Below, one piece after another: positions 1-11,035 of a stretch of 64,000 bases of DNA (position 1 is its first letter; every line of letters begins with the position of its first letter). A program made the translations under genes and the position numbers. Below the pieces are notes generated by a model. The model was not told where the DNA came from, did no database searches, and saw only the letters and a program-made list of their open reading frames with translations. The stretch spans positions 1,674,001 through 1,738,000 of the forward strand of contig NC_064005.1 in the NCBI RefSeq assembly GCF_932276165.1, in the 5' to 3' direction. The DNA is from Plutella xylostella. Lineage: Eukaryota > Arthropoda > Insecta > Lepidoptera > Plutellidae.

Positions 1-110
1 AATTGTTGTAGTCGTAGTAGCGGAGTCGAAAGACTACGGGAGGCTCGCTTGCTATGCTTGTCACCTCTGACTACCCCTTCGGGGATTACAGTCGTGAGCA
101 TATTATGTAT
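1..110 (+). repeat. SINE tail fragment (5S-type family), cut by the window edge
   Basis: The stretch ending in CACCTCTGACTACCCCTTCG and then GGGATTACAGTCGTGAGCAT also occurs, slightly changed, at about 13865-13910, where it follows a block shared with the 5S-like SINE at 52606-52990. It is read here as the 3' tail of that family. Confidence 0.55.
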
Positions 111-735
111 GTATTTAAAAAAATATAATCTATTTTATTATTTTTTTCTCGACCCGATGTCTAAACAATAAAACAATATCACCCTTAGCACCCTCTTCTT
201 GACTTAGCCGTATATAACAGAACAAACATCGAACGCGCAAAGCCACTTCCATCAAAATCCTATTGTTTATTTTTATGCCGCCTCAGTAACCAATTCTCCC
301 GACCTTCCCCTAAAGCTCTAGTCACACTGTGTCGCTCCGGCGTTTGTTTGCGCAGCTTAAGCCTTTCACACTCGGCGAGCGAGGCCACTCAAATTGTTCA
401 CGGAAAATTCGTATTTACGCAAAGCTCGCGCTATCAAGTGTTACATTGGCAATCCGGATTTGAAACTCACATACAGACAGACCGTGTTTCTTTGTATAGA
501 TGATGAAAGATAGTTTTAGACCAAATTACTCCCAAAAACTAGCGTAACTAGACTTCAGATTATTACCAGCTGAAAACGTAAATATTATGTTCAAATTTTG
601 TATAAAATGTAAAAATTTGGTCATTTTTTGTGTCGGTATTTTGTGAGTGGGACTTTTTTATTGCTAGTAAATTTATTTAACCCGATACAAAGATGGCTCC
701 AGCAGCCACTGAAAATGTGTTATCATTATCCTTAC

Positions 736-937
736 TCCTTACTAATATTATAAATACGAAAGTAACTGTGTCTGTCTGTCTGTCTGTTACTCTTTCACGC
801 CAAAACTACTGAGCGGATTTGAATGAAATTGGGATACATATGGTCTAGAACCTGAGAAAGAACATAGGATACTTTTTATCCCGGAATTCCCACGGGAAAA
901 CTTTTAAAGGCGAAGCGTAGCTCGCGAGAACAGCTAG
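736..937 (+). mobile_element. Non-autonomous Helitron-like element
   Basis: Begins TCCTTACTAATATTATAAAT, contains a (GTCT)n microsatellite, and ends GAACAGCTAG. TC..CTAG ends without target duplication fit Helitrons. Sister copies lie at 4330, 9425, 19652 and 40431. Confidence 0.65.
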
Positions 938-940
938 TTT

Positions 941-1818
941 ATAGTAATTCTACCCTTTAAACCAGAACTCCTCCATTATTCAGGAGATGATCCCGTCAAA
1001 ATTGATAAGTATCTATGGGTGTGACATAAAAAATATTAAAAAAGAGGTCAGATACGGTATTGCGTTGTTGGATCCGGCGCGATGTGACCCGCATTAAATA
1101 AGTACGTGATCGGGTTTCAGGAAGAGGGGGGTCACTCTGGTTTCAGGGGGTCAACTCTATATTTATATGACGAAAAAATAACCCTTAAATTCATAGAGCT
1201 TTTTGACTTATAATAGGCTTAAAATTGACGTTGTGATATACGAATTTCATCTTTTTGACTGACATAAAGAGTCGAAATTCGTGTGTTTCAATGTCAATTT
1301 TAACCTTGTTGTAAATTTAAAATACTGTCTATGAATTTTAGGGTAAGTTTCGGAGACTCTATAAAGTAAGCCGCCTGATTCTAAAATGATTATTTTTGTC
1401 ATTCGTAATAAACGTAATGTATCAGCTCAGCTGGAGCTTCTGCAACACCCGAGTATGATATATTTCTTATTCAGACTGAAACCCAGCTGTGATCGCAGGA
1501 TTAAAATGCTGAGTCTGAAGCCTTTTCTGTGATAGCTAGCAACATGCACTCGCTAATACGACGGTTGTTTTTTTAATGTTACTGTTTCTTTATCTATCAA
1601 AATTTTGTAGTACCTATAATTTACTTACCAAAATGTCCAAAATTATGAACAATGTAATGTACCTATGTAATTACAAAATAGATTAACATTGAATCTTGTG
1701 ATTTAATCAGCACAAACCCTTTTAAAATTATGTGCGTGAAATCCTTATTTGCATAGCTGAACTCTCGTATCACTAATACTTACTAATACTAAAAGTTCTA
1801 CAGGCTTATTACACGGCA
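941..1818. other. No recognisable feature
   Basis: AT-rich DNA with no coding signal, RNA gene or repeat I can identify. It lies upstream of the first visible Calx exon and is presumably intronic. Confidence 0.4.
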
Positions 1819-1829
1819 TATATAATTGA

Positions 1830-2100
1830 CACACACACACACGCACTCACGCCTTGTACTAATGTACTCCCTTGCGGGGTAGGCAGAGGTGCATTGCTAC
1901 ACCCACTTTTCGCCAGAGTGTTATGTTAGTCCCAACTCCCAATGTAATAGGGGGCGAGCCTATTGCCATTTTACGTGCACATCCAAGACCCGAGAACAAA
2001 TATCTGTGTTTAAACAAATATCTGCCCCAGCCGGGAATCGAACCCGGGACCATCGGCTCAGTAGTCAGGGTCACTAACCACTACGCCATTCGGTCGTCTG
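1830..2100 (-). mobile_element. tRNA-derived SINE, complete with target duplications
   Basis: On the minus strand it starts with a tRNA-like head: A-box-like TGGCGTAGTGG and B box GGTTCGATTCC. It continues through a body ending in a GTGAGTGTGTGTG tail. The 11-bp duplication TATATAATTGA flanks it at 1819-1829 and 2101-2111. Open frames across it are incidental. It is not a functional tRNA gene, because the head runs directly into the SINE body. Confidence 0.85.
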
Positions 2101-2111
2101 TATATAATTGA

Positions 2112-3085
2112 GTTACTAACTACTTTCTATTTCAGATAATGTCCCTAGTTAGGGAGGATTAATCAATTTGGCTAATTTTGATGATGCTATTTTAATCCAA
2201 TAAAGGTAAACCTACGTTTGTTGAAATTTAAATAAGTACATAATTTTAGTACCTAATTAAGTTTCGCTACGTCCAAAACTTTCATCCAGTAAAAGAAAAA
2301 AAAAAGACCACGTACCTTCAGTATTGGAGGAACTACTTCACACACCAACACACATTTTTTATATTTATGTAGCTACGCATTGAGTATAAGGGTAGACCCG
2401 AATCCGCGTTGTTCTTCAGTAATCACTGTCACTCGTCCTATATATTTAGACATTTAACAAATGACCTACCTTCTTTTTTGGGCTGTCGGATAAGACGTTC
2501 CATTCAACGCACAAAGTCTGATTGAATCCACTGCTAATGTAGGGCTAAAGAAACGTTTCTTCGAATGACTATGTTTTTAAACAATGGTCAGTACAATACA
2601 ATGTGGGTACATACCGAGTTGGTACAACAGGGGTTGAGCATGAGATTTGCATGGAAGCGTTTGGGATTAACTTATGTATGGTAAAAATCGGGGAAAAAAC
2701 CGCTGCTGCACACATTCTGGCTGAATAAATACTCATCCTAAATGCATGTTATGTGTTTTGTTTTTAATAAAATTAAAATGATTAAAAAAAATAAAGCTTT
2801 AAAAGCTCTGTACATTTAAAGTTGGTAATTCATTGAAACTCGGTAATTTTATCATCGGTTACTGTTAAATGTATCACTCTAAACTCGTGCTAAGCACACT
2901 GGTTCAGCAGGTAGGTCATAAGACTCATAAGTACACGATGAATTGATTATTGTTTAGAGTTCTGTGGTAGGTATGATTAATAATAACATTATTTCAATAC
3001 AATGTACCTGGGTCAGAGCCAGCACAAAGCGTTGTTAGGAAAACATCATGATGACACCTACTTATCTGTCTATAATTATAATTAT
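2112..3085. other. No recognisable gene
   Basis: AT-rich intron-like DNA. A short GTAGACCCGAATCCGCGTTG motif near 2392 recurs in similar form at about 53285, suggesting an unclassified repeat. Confidence 0.35.
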
Positions 3086-3092
3086 AATATGT

Positions 3093-3336
3093 GTGGGGAC
3101 ATCTCACACACGGCCATCCGACCCCAAGCTAGGCAGAGCCTGTGTTATGGGTATCGGACAGCTGATATATCTACACAAATACATAGATAGATAGATATTA
3201 AATATAAATATCAACACCCAAGACCCGAGTACAAATATCTGTCTTCAAACAAATATCTGCCCCGGCCGGGAATCGAACCCGGGACCTTCGGCATAGCTGT
3301 CAGGGCCACTAACCACTACGCCATTCGGTCGTCTAC
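3093..3336 (-). mobile_element. tRNA-derived SINE, diverged copy
   Basis: Same tRNA-like head as the copy at 1830 (GGGAATCGAACCCGGGACC near 3268) but with a different tail (GGACATCTCACACACGGCCA) shared with the split SINE at 49457. Similar AT-rich words (TATAATTATAA) lie on both sides and may be the target duplication. Confidence 0.75.
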
Positions 3337-3794
3337 CCTAAATATAATTATAAGTGCAATGTTCTCATTAAAAAAGGCGTTACACGAGCTTTAAGTCACC
3401 TCTAACTACCTTTGAAAGAAAGAAATTAAATTCATTTATTTCAAACACACACAGAAACAGCACTACAAACATAAAATAAAGAAAATAAATTAAAAAAGTA
3501 ATGAAACCGTGAGTTCTGCTTCCTGGTGCTGAAACGCGTTATAACTCAGCTTGATACTATGGTAGGCCATGGCACTGAAATAAGCATATAAATTTTATGT
3601 GTATTGTATAAGTTGTGAAATTCTTTCCCGACTTGCAGTACTTACCTATTATTTTATCGAAAACTACAAAGCGTGGGACGCCCTAACGCCGGCCGACTAC
3701 TGCAGGCACTCGTAGCAATGAATAAACAAAACCGGAATTTTCAGCGATATTAATTTTAGGTCGTTGATGAAAAACTGAGTAATAGGTAATTTCG

Positions 3795-4057
3795 ACCGAA
3801 TGGCGTAGTGGTTAGTGACCCTGACTACTGAGCCGATGGTCCCGGGTTCGATTCCCGGCTGGGGCAGATATTTGTTTAAACACAGATATTTGTTCTCGGG
3901 TCTTGGATGTGCCCGTAAAATGGCAATAGGCCCGCCCCCTATTACATTGGGACTAACATAACACTCTGGCGAAAAGTGGGTGCAGCAATGCACCTCTGCC
4001 TACCCCGCAAGGGAGTACATTAGTACAAGGCGTGAGTGCGTGTTTTTTTTTTTTTTT
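3795..4057 (+). mobile_element. tRNA-derived SINE, complete
   Basis: Plus-strand copy of the SINE at 1830: head with GGTTCGATTCC near 3845, body, GTGAGTGCGTG and a poly-T end. The 11-bp duplication AGGTAATTTCG lies at 3784-3794 and 4058-4068. Confidence 0.85.
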
Positions 4058-4329
4058 AGGTAATTTCGGTTGCTGAAGTCTTATACCTTGCCCTTGTGAA
4101 GGACAGTCGTGGGTGGCGGCTGGTGGAATCGATACAGCTCGTATTACTGATGCATATGCCCCACGCCGGTCGATGGTCACCGCCCGTCGGCAAACACACT
4201 TTAGACTGGCTTTGGTTTCTTTAAAGTGCAGACTTTCCACTTAATATTACAAAATGAAAACTTTGGAATAAAATTGTATAAGAAGCCTTATTGTTTACCT
4301 ATAGAAATCTCTACCAGACTATTTTTACA

Positions 4330-4537
4330 TCCTAACTAATATTATAAATGCGAAAGTAACTGTGTCTGTCTGTCTGTTACTCTTTCACGCCAAAACTACT
4401 GAAGGGGTTTGAATGAAATTTGGTATATATGTATATGGTATAGAGTAGACCCTGAGAAAGAACATAGGCTACTTTTTATCCCGGAATTCCCACGGGAAAA
4501 CATTTTAAGGCGAAGCGAAGCTCGCGGGAACAGCTAG
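4330..4537 (+). mobile_element. Non-autonomous Helitron-like element
   Basis: Begins TCCTAACTAATATTATAAAT after an A and ends GGGAACAGCTAG before a T, the A|TC..CTAG|T junction expected of Helitrons. The GCGAAGCGAAGCTCGCG stretch near the end can form a short hairpin. Confidence 0.75.
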
Positions 4538-4612
4538 TATTATATAAAACATAAACTAAGGTAGCGAAAAAAACATCTACATCTACGTTTATATTATGGA
4601 AAAGGATGTTAA

Positions 4613-4765
4613 ATTTTTTCATTTGTTTGTAGTATTGAATAGACTTCGAAACTACTGAATCGATTTTAAAAATTGTCTCACCATGAAGCTACATTGTCCC
4701 TGAGTCCCATATGCCACTTTTTATCCCAGAATTCCCACAGGTAACCTTTGCTCGTGAGTGTAGTT
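4613..4765 (+). repeat. Diverged relative of the Helitron-like element
   Basis: Shares the order ACTACTGAATCGATTT, CACTTTTTATCCCAGAATTC, CCCACAGGTAA with the copy just upstream, but with many changes and no clear ends. Confidence 0.5.
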
Positions 4766-5380
4766 ATGATTTGTCTGTAAAGTCTGAAACATCGAAAGGA
4801 GAACGGCAGTGGGCGTACCGCCTTTTTTTTGGAGCGTTTCAGAACCATGTTTTCACCATTTATTAATACAGTGTAGATAAGGTATTTTCAGTAATTACAA
4901 TATTTTTAGAAGTCGGGAGAAAAGAAAAAATGATAAATGAAGAATATTTAAATCTAAGGATAATGGAACGTAAAAACAAACATATAGAGAACGGAACGTA
5001 ACAACAGTGGTGCCAGACCTCGGAATATTACCAGCAAATCCGAGCAAAAAAGTAATCGAATAGAAATATCGATACATTCTTAAATACAAAAGATATTTTA
5101 TTTATCAATAAATTACATGTTCTGGTACTATTTGTGCCAAAACTAGTACATTTGGTTTATAAAATATCATTATATTTAAGTCTTGAAGACTTTTATCCAT
5201 AGTAAACCATTTTCTTTTTCTCTTTATTCGATTCACTATAATCGATATTTTTTGAATATTTAAATCTAATAACACTGAATCTTGCTTGTCAATCTTGTCA
5301 TAGTAGTTGTTATTTCATTTTCCATTACCTAACCTAATTATTTAATATTTTGAATACCGCTGAAACTGCTGAAGATATAG
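4766..5380. other. No recognisable gene
   Basis: AT-rich DNA. Open frames here are short and have no coding signature. Confidence 0.35.
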
Positions 5381-5524
5381 AACAAATGTGACAAAGGGGA
5401 GAACCAGACCCGGTTCCTGTTCCACCTCCCCGGCAGGCTCCCGTCCCACTTCTTCATCAGGAACCTGCAGAAGCAGCAGAACAAGAACACGCAAAATCCT
5501 GACAATATTTTCTATGAACCATAG
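5381..5524 (+). other. GC-rich coding-like patch of unknown origin
   Basis: A frame that is open between two stops and encodes about 46 residues including FLFHLPGRLPSHFFIRNLQK and a Gln/Asn-rich end. It stands out by GC content from the AT-rich sequence on both sides. No convincing splice sites or start codon flank it. The plus and minus strands are both open, so the reading frame is not certain. I do not recognise the product. It could be an exon, a processed fragment or part of a transposon. Confidence 0.3.
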
Positions 5525-5559
5525 GATGATAAATACCGAAGTCAAATATGAGAAGAGCA

Positions 5560-5740
5560 ACTGCGTTCTGCAGTTCGAATCCCGGCGCTGACATGTACCA
5601 ATGTGTTCTTTGAATTTAATTAAAATGTATACCATCACACTTACAGTGAAGGAAACCTGCATACCTATCTAGATTTAGCATATCTAGAGAGCCAGGTGCA
5701 GGTACTTACACCCCAACAGAGAATAGAATAGAGTAGGTAA
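5560..5740 (+). mobile_element. tRNA-derived SINE (second family), head truncated
   Basis: B-box-like GCAGTTCGAATCCCGGCG is followed by ACATGTACCAATG, GTGAAGGAAACCTGCA and a tail AGGTGCAGGTACTTACACCC. The same order is seen on the minus strand at 55600-55930. Confidence 0.65.
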
Positions 5741-5994
5741 TAGGAACATAAAATTCCTAAAGTTGATTCCAGGCAAATTATGTTATGTAAATAAAACAAT
5801 GATCTTTTAAACAGTATATTTTATTTCATTACATTACTCGCCAAATGCATACCCATATAGTAGAACCTTTACATATAGCATTTCGAAATGGCATAGCAGA
5901 TCCCTGTTGCGGAATGGCAATTTAAAACTTCAGAAGTTGGATAAGTATAACATTATTCCATGATGAAAGTAGTAGCCTGATCTAGTCGATAATA

Positions 5995-6960
5995 TTAATA
6001 ATAATAATAAATAAATAATCATTTATTTCAGGTCATCATTTGTTACATTAAAATTAAAATCACAAAATAAACCCATTTGTAAATACAATAAAAGTACAAT
6101 ATTTAAAACTGAATAAACATAAAAATATAATTAAGTGCTGTATAGGGGCAATAAAACTATGGACAATTACAATTAAAATTATAAAAATGTTAAATGCATT
6201 CGCCTACTTCTTATTCCCCGACTGGTGCATGAAAAGCCAGTGCTTAATGAACCCATTTCCATAAATATCGTCGCCGACAGCTGCTATCAGCTCATTGCTG
6301 GAGCTCCGGACTCGGTCCCAGAACGACGCCGCCCGGAGCCGCAGCACGGCGAAGTAGTCGGGGACCCCGGCGTCGGCGAACATGGCCTTCGCACTGCAGT
6401 AGCGCGGTTGTCTCAGCAATATGCGTAGTGCGTCATTGTATTGTACTCTAAGGGTGCTGTATGCTCTCCTTGTGTAATTAATCCATAGTTGGCAGGTATA
6501 AAACGTTTGACAAAAGGCCTTGAAGAGCACAATTTTTACATCCTTAGAGCACTTGGCAAACCTGCGTGCGAGCATGTTGCACCGCACCGCCAGGGCCCGC
6601 CGCTCGCGCTCCATGTCGGCGTCGTCACTCAGGGTCTCCGTCAGCACATGACCCAAGTACCTGAACTTATCTACAACCCGAATCGATGAGCCATACATGT
6701 AGACCGGGGGTATCCTCTCCGGACCTCTCCCCACTCTAAATACCATTACTTCACATTTCTTGGCGTTATATTTTAAACCATTACTATTAGCGAATCTCTC
6801 ACACACATCAATGAGCTTTCTTAATCCGCCGACCGAGGGGCTGAGGAGCACCATATCATCTGCGTAGCTCAAGTTGTTGAAGCATACATCCCCTACGTGA
6901 CACCCGATGCCGGTGCTCCTCAACTCCTCGATCATAAAATCATCTAGATCATAAAATCAT
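5995..6960 (-). mobile_element. 5'-truncated non-LTR retrotransposon
   Basis: Contains the reverse transcriptase fragment at 6204-6935 and about 200 bp of 3' UTR that ends in a (TAA)n-like tail around 5995-6015 when read on the minus strand. Truncation inside the polymerase domain is typical of incomplete target-primed reverse transcription. Confidence 0.8.
6204..6935 (-). pseudogene. Reverse transcriptase fragment (non-LTR, palm and thumb)
   Basis: A 243-residue open frame that is the C-terminal part of a non-LTR retrotransposon polymerase. The catalytic YADD motif sits near residue 25 (NNLSYADDMVLLSPSVGGL), followed by the conserved NGLKYNAKKCEVMVF and VDKFRYLGHVLTE stretches of the palm and thumb and a tail ending GNKK. 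It lacks the endonuclease, fingers and first palm motifs, and an in-frame stop lies just upstream, so it cannot be a complete ORF2. The frame itself carries no internal stop, suggesting a fairly young copy. The exact clade (Jockey, CR1 or RTE-like) is not settled. Confidence 0.9.
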
Positions 6961-7540
6961 TATATTTATTATGTACGTTGCACGTCCCGTATTTATTTAA
7001 ACGTAAACACATAACTTGATATACCTAACATATTATTATCAAATTATTATTCACGTTGTTCGTCTTGTGTTGTTCAAGTGTTGACATGGTGTTGACGTTT
7101 AGTTGTTGACATGACACATTTTTTTATCATTTCAATTTTTCTGCTCTGGTTTGTCAATTTTTATCATTATACTGAGATCCAACCTAGACATTTATGACGT
7201 AAATCACAGAGTACTTGGCATAAACATTACTTCACTTGACGTTCCATTCTTCCTGTATGAATGTTTACGTTCCATTGCGACTACATTTTAAAGATTCTTT
7301 TTTTCCGTTTTTCTATTTTCTCCCAGCTTCTAAAAATCTAGTAATTAATTGACTTGTGTACCTGTACAGTGTCTCTCTAATCATGGTACTTTCATTACGG
7401 AACCCGTCATTTCCATAGTGGTACAAAACGTCCTTAGAACCCTGCCTTTGTCCTTTATGTATTTCACGGCCCAACTAAGGTAACGTGCCGACAAAATGTA
7501 GGTAATTTTCTTTTTTCTTTTTCCGCTCGCTTGCGCCTCC
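6961..7540. other. No recognisable feature
   Basis: AT-rich DNA with no open frame of note and no repeat I recognise. Confidence 0.35.
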
Positions 7541-7602
7541 AGGGCTCCAAGTCTGCTAAGGAATGGCGGCACAGTTGTGTGTCGGCAGCATGGGTTTCGC
7601 AC
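7541..7602 (-). repeat. Short coding-like repeat (PFLSRL motif), minus copy
   Basis: Encodes VRNPCCRHTTVPPFLSRLG, then ALEAQASGKRKK. A related copy on the opposite strand at 7762-7827 reads VRKPFRRHSIKTPFLSRLEA. The two face each other about 160 bp apart. This looks like a dispersed repeat, not a gene; the source element is not identified. Confidence 0.45.
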
Positions 7603-7761
7603 TGTAGGTATTCTTATGTAGCTATTATACTGTAGCTATTATATCATTATCTGCGTTTTAGGAAATATTTATAGCATCTTTTTTAAATAACCTAAAGTTA
7701 ATAAAGTGTTTCATATTGCACAACTGGGACTCACTAACCAAGAGAAAACGGATACCTAAAG

Positions 7762-7827
7762 TCAGAAAACCATTCAGACGACACAGCATTAAGACGCCAT
7801 TCCTTAGCAGACTTGAGGCCCAGATAT
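7762..7827 (+). repeat. Short coding-like repeat (PFLSRL motif), plus copy
   Basis: Inverted partner of 7541-7602, ending in a TAA stop directly before the coding-like patch at 7829. Confidence 0.4.
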
Positions 7828-7828
7828 A

Positions 7829-7950
7829 ATGCTTACGCTTGACGGTCCGTTACCTCCGCGAGATTACGAAACAGTTTTATGGAACGAGTCAGATAAATTA
7901 TTATATTTGCGTTGCCAAAATGCCTGGCGTCAGATAAAATATCCTGAAGA
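7829..7950 (+). other. Coding-like patch of unknown origin
   Basis: An ATG-led frame encoding LPPRDYETVLWNESDKLLYL and then RCQNAWRQIKYPED. The composition looks protein-like until it runs into a low-complexity TTTTATTTTA stretch at about 7950 that belongs to a retrotransposon-type tail. No family recognised. It may be an exon or a captured gene fragment cut by the later insertion. Confidence 0.3.
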
Positions 7951-7954
7951 TTAT

Positions 7955-8060
7955 TTTTATTTTATTTTATTTTACTTTATTAGGGACAATAAACAGTTAA
8001 ATACATTAAAGTGTGTTATACATTGGGTTAAATTTAACAACTTAAATAAATGTTCAACCC
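7955..8060 (-). repeat. Retrotransposon-like 3' tail
   Basis: TTTATTTTACTTTATTAGGGACAATAAACAG resembles, in reverse, the 3' ends of non-LTR elements seen at 15765, 27100 and 47560 (CTTTATT..CAC motif). Confidence 0.4.
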
Positions 8061-8222
8061 ACGACAATGTCCACAAGTTACAAATTACACTTCTGGTAAA
8101 TCTTCTTGTATTTGTATTATTTTGTTTCATGATCGGTTACTTCTTCTTAGTGTGTAGGTGACAAACACTGGATCAAGACTAAGATTTGTCACCGTGGTGA
8201 AAAGATTGGCCAGTCAGAAGGC

Positions 8223-8313
8223 ATAGCACGGGGCGCAAGACGCGCACGCTAGAAAGACGTGACAAAACTTTTCCGTCGCGCTCACTCACATCAGGCGCCT
8301 TGCACCCCGTGCT
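8223..8313. repeat. Short fold-back repeat
   Basis: AGCACGGGGCGCAAGACGCGC on the left pairs with GCGCCTTGCACCCCGTGCT on the right, with about 50 bp between. MITE-like. Confidence 0.55.
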
Positions 8314-8599
8314 AGGCCTACTAATAAGTCGCTGCATGAATCCCAGTTTTTATAGCTATTTATATAATTAATTTTATATTAGGTAGGTACTGAATGCACT
8401 AAAAATATAAATTGTTACGTAACACAGTACTTAGGTATACAAGGTATAATTTAAACAATCAATGCCCAAGTCCATAGGTAATGTTGGATAAGAAAATGAA
8501 TGGATGTATCGATTTGTCCTTGAGACATGCAAAAGCTTATTCGAGTACTTACTTGTCTATACGACTTTATAACTTGTAAGTTTAGGATTTCATGGATAT

Positions 8600-8705
8600 T
8601 CTATTCTATTCTATTCTTTGTGGGGGTGTAAGTACCTGCACCTGGCTCTTTCGAAGTGAACCGTTGTGCATTATCCCCAAGGTCTAAACTGCCTTCTTTC
8701 ATGGA
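8600..8705 (-). repeat. SINE tail fragment (second family)
   Basis: (TATTC)n and TGGGGGTGTAAGTACCTGCA followed by CCCCAAGGTCTAAACTGCC, as at the left end of the SINE at 55600. No tRNA head remains. Confidence 0.55.
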
Positions 8706-8709
8706 TAAA

Positions 8710-9420
8710 AACCAATGTAAATTTTGCCCTGCGTAAATTTAGGAATCGTTCTTGCTTTTTGAAAATTTATACTTATACGTAGGTACTTATTCCAAAAATT
8801 AAAAAAAACTTTGGTACACAAAGATACTCGTATTCCGTGAGGAAGTTTACAGAAAAAAAACCCTTTGCAAACTTCAAAAACTTTTAATAACCGTCATGTT
8901 TGAAAAATCTGTTTATTTAGGACGATCGAACGGATTTGATCATATTAATTGGAAAATAGCTATAACGATGTCAGATCAAAACAACATTTCCTAACCTAAC
9001 TTAACAAACTTAAAAAAAAACTCGACATTCAATACTAAAAGTCGCATAACTTTTTAACTGCTAAGCCGATTTTTATAAAATACGGTTATGAACATTCGTG
9101 GTAACATGACCCAAGAAACTACAAAACCAAAGGTAATATACCAGACAGACACACGCGATATTACAAATCTTATGACACCCCAATTTGACGGTGTTGGTCA
9201 TTTATTGATAGTAAAGCCGCGGCCACACGGGTGCTTCGGTATTAGGGAAGGGATTAAAACGATAAAGTGTACGTAACGGTTCGCACCGCACTATCAATTT
9301 GGTTGATTACAGCATGCACCGGGTGGCTATTCTAGCGCAAATTGCATTGAATTTAAAAAATATATTATAATTTTCATGCATAACGTATACTTATGTTATA
9401 CTCACACAATTTATTATTTA
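8710..9420. other. No recognisable feature
   Basis: AT-rich, no coding signal. Confidence 0.35.
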
Positions 9421-9424
9421 CTAC

Positions 9425-9601
9425 TTAGCTGTTCCCGCGAGCTTCGCTTCGCTTTAAAAAGTTTTCCCGTGGGAATTCCGGGATAAAAATATAGCCTATG
9501 TTCTTTCTCAGGGTCTAGTCTAGACCATTTGTATACCAAATTTCATTCAAATCCAAGACAGACAGACACAGTTACTTTCGCATTTATAATATTAGTTAGG
9601 A
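9425..9601 (-). mobile_element. Non-autonomous Helitron-like element, slightly decayed
   Basis: Reverse copy: TAGCTGTTCCCGCGAGCTTC at the left, ATTTATAATATTAGTTAGGA at the right. The CTAG end has become TTAG. Confidence 0.65.
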
Positions 9602-9609
9602 TTAGGATT

Positions 9610-10487
9610 CATGCAATAATGAATATACTGAGCAACAAAGAATAAAATTCAAAGTTATTGATTAATTTTTAACGGCGAGATATTTGCATGACGTGCGAAT
9701 ATTTCAGGAAAATGTTTTATAAAAATGTGTTATAATACCTATTAGCTGAAAGGGGGTGTGATTCTAAGCAACTGTTGTTCTATCACTTTTGCAGCACCTG
9801 TATAATAAAAATATTAAAGTCGCATTTGCACACCAGAATCGCCCCCCATAATTTTCAGGCTGGCCATTCACGGTTAATATTGTGCGAAAAGCGGTAGGTA
9901 TTATTTAAATAACTTTCTGTGTAACATTGTTTACACTATAGCCTAGGGTTTTATGGGCTTAAAGCATGTTCAGATTGATCAGTGAAACAGAGAGGACACT
10001 GCAGCTTTCAAAAAATCAAATAGATCTAAACTCTTTCTGGTATCGTAACGTTTTGTGAGTTAAATAAACCCTACAGAGAAGTCCAGAGTTAAAAATAGTA
10101 AGATTTTCTATCCTTAAGAATACCATTATAACAAATGAGCATTTCTCTTTCAGACTGTTGAATACATTATAATTAAAAATGTCCGACCTTAAAAGTAATT
10201 TCTCAACAACATTCAAAAATACATTTTCACCGAATTATGCTGGAGTATTTCAGTCGATATGGATTTCATTAAATCGACGGAATTATAACTTTATAATTTG
10301 ATTACTTTCTGTTTCTGTTTGTTGTTTTTATGTTCACGCGTTATTTTGCAGGGAATTTTACTGAATAACTGAGATTGATGTTGTTTACGAAATGAACTCT
10401 GTAATTTAAGTATGTATATTAATTCGTTTATTAAAAGTTAAGTTATAAACACTTACAAGTGGTCGGGTATAATGTAGATTCATTTTA
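9610..10487. other. No recognisable feature
   Basis: AT-rich; no gene or repeat recognised. Confidence 0.35.
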
Positions 10488-10489
10488 TA

Positions 10490-10749
10490 CACTAACGAGC
10501 AATGAAAACGTTTCAAAAAATTAAGACAACCAAAGGCCTCAAGTTTTTATTAACATTTAATAACAAAAACATTACCCTCCTCCTCCTTTGGCAGTCGGGT
10601 AAAAATGATTATGTCGGGTATTTAGGTTTTCAGTCGGTAATATTCTGATGCACTGTTAAATGTGCTTCAATATTGCAGACGGCGTCACTAAGCTAGTATT
10701 TTTCGTTTAAAAGCTATTGTCACTGGAACTTTTTCATTGCTCGTGTGTG
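10490..10749. mobile_element. TA-flanked MITE (CACTCACGGGCAATG family)
   Basis: Left end CACTAACGAGCAATGAAAA and right end TTTTTCATTGCTCGTGTGTG are inverted repeats; TA at 10488-10489 and 10750-10751 is the target duplication of mariner-type elements. Relatives at 28655 and 48681. Confidence 0.7.
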
Positions 10750-10767
10750 TATTTATTTATTTTGTGA

Positions 10768-11033
10768 CGACCGAATGGCGTAGTGGTTAGTGACCCTGAC
10801 TACAGAGCCGAAGGTCCCGGGTTCGATTCCCGGCTGGGGCAGATATTTGTTTAAACACAGATATTTGTTCCCGGGTCTTGGATGTGCCCTTAAAATGGCA
10901 ATAGGCCCGCCCCCTATTACATTGGGACTAACATAACACTGTGGCGAAAAGTGGGTGCAGCAATGCACCTCTGCCTACCCCGCAAGGGAGTACATTAGTA
11001 CAAGGCGTGAGTGTGTGTGTGTTTTTTTTTTTG
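10768..11033 (+). mobile_element. tRNA-derived SINE, nearly complete
   Basis: Third full copy of the first SINE family, with head ACCGAATGGCGTAGTGGTTA, B box GGTTCGATTCC, body and a (GT)n plus poly-T end. It sits beside the MITE ending at 10749. Confidence 0.8.
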
Positions 11034-11035
11034 TA

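Noticed and set aside
1872..2111. Open frames in the SINE copies (for example PQPGIEPGT-type peptides)
   Set aside because: They translate the tRNA-like head and body of a SINE and recur only where the SINE occurs.
3841..3870. tRNA gene suggested by a good B box (GGTTCGATTCC)
   Set aside because: The acceptor stem does not close and the sequence runs on into a SINE body with target duplications; the same holds for the heads near 2040, 3270, 10820, 52200 and 55870.
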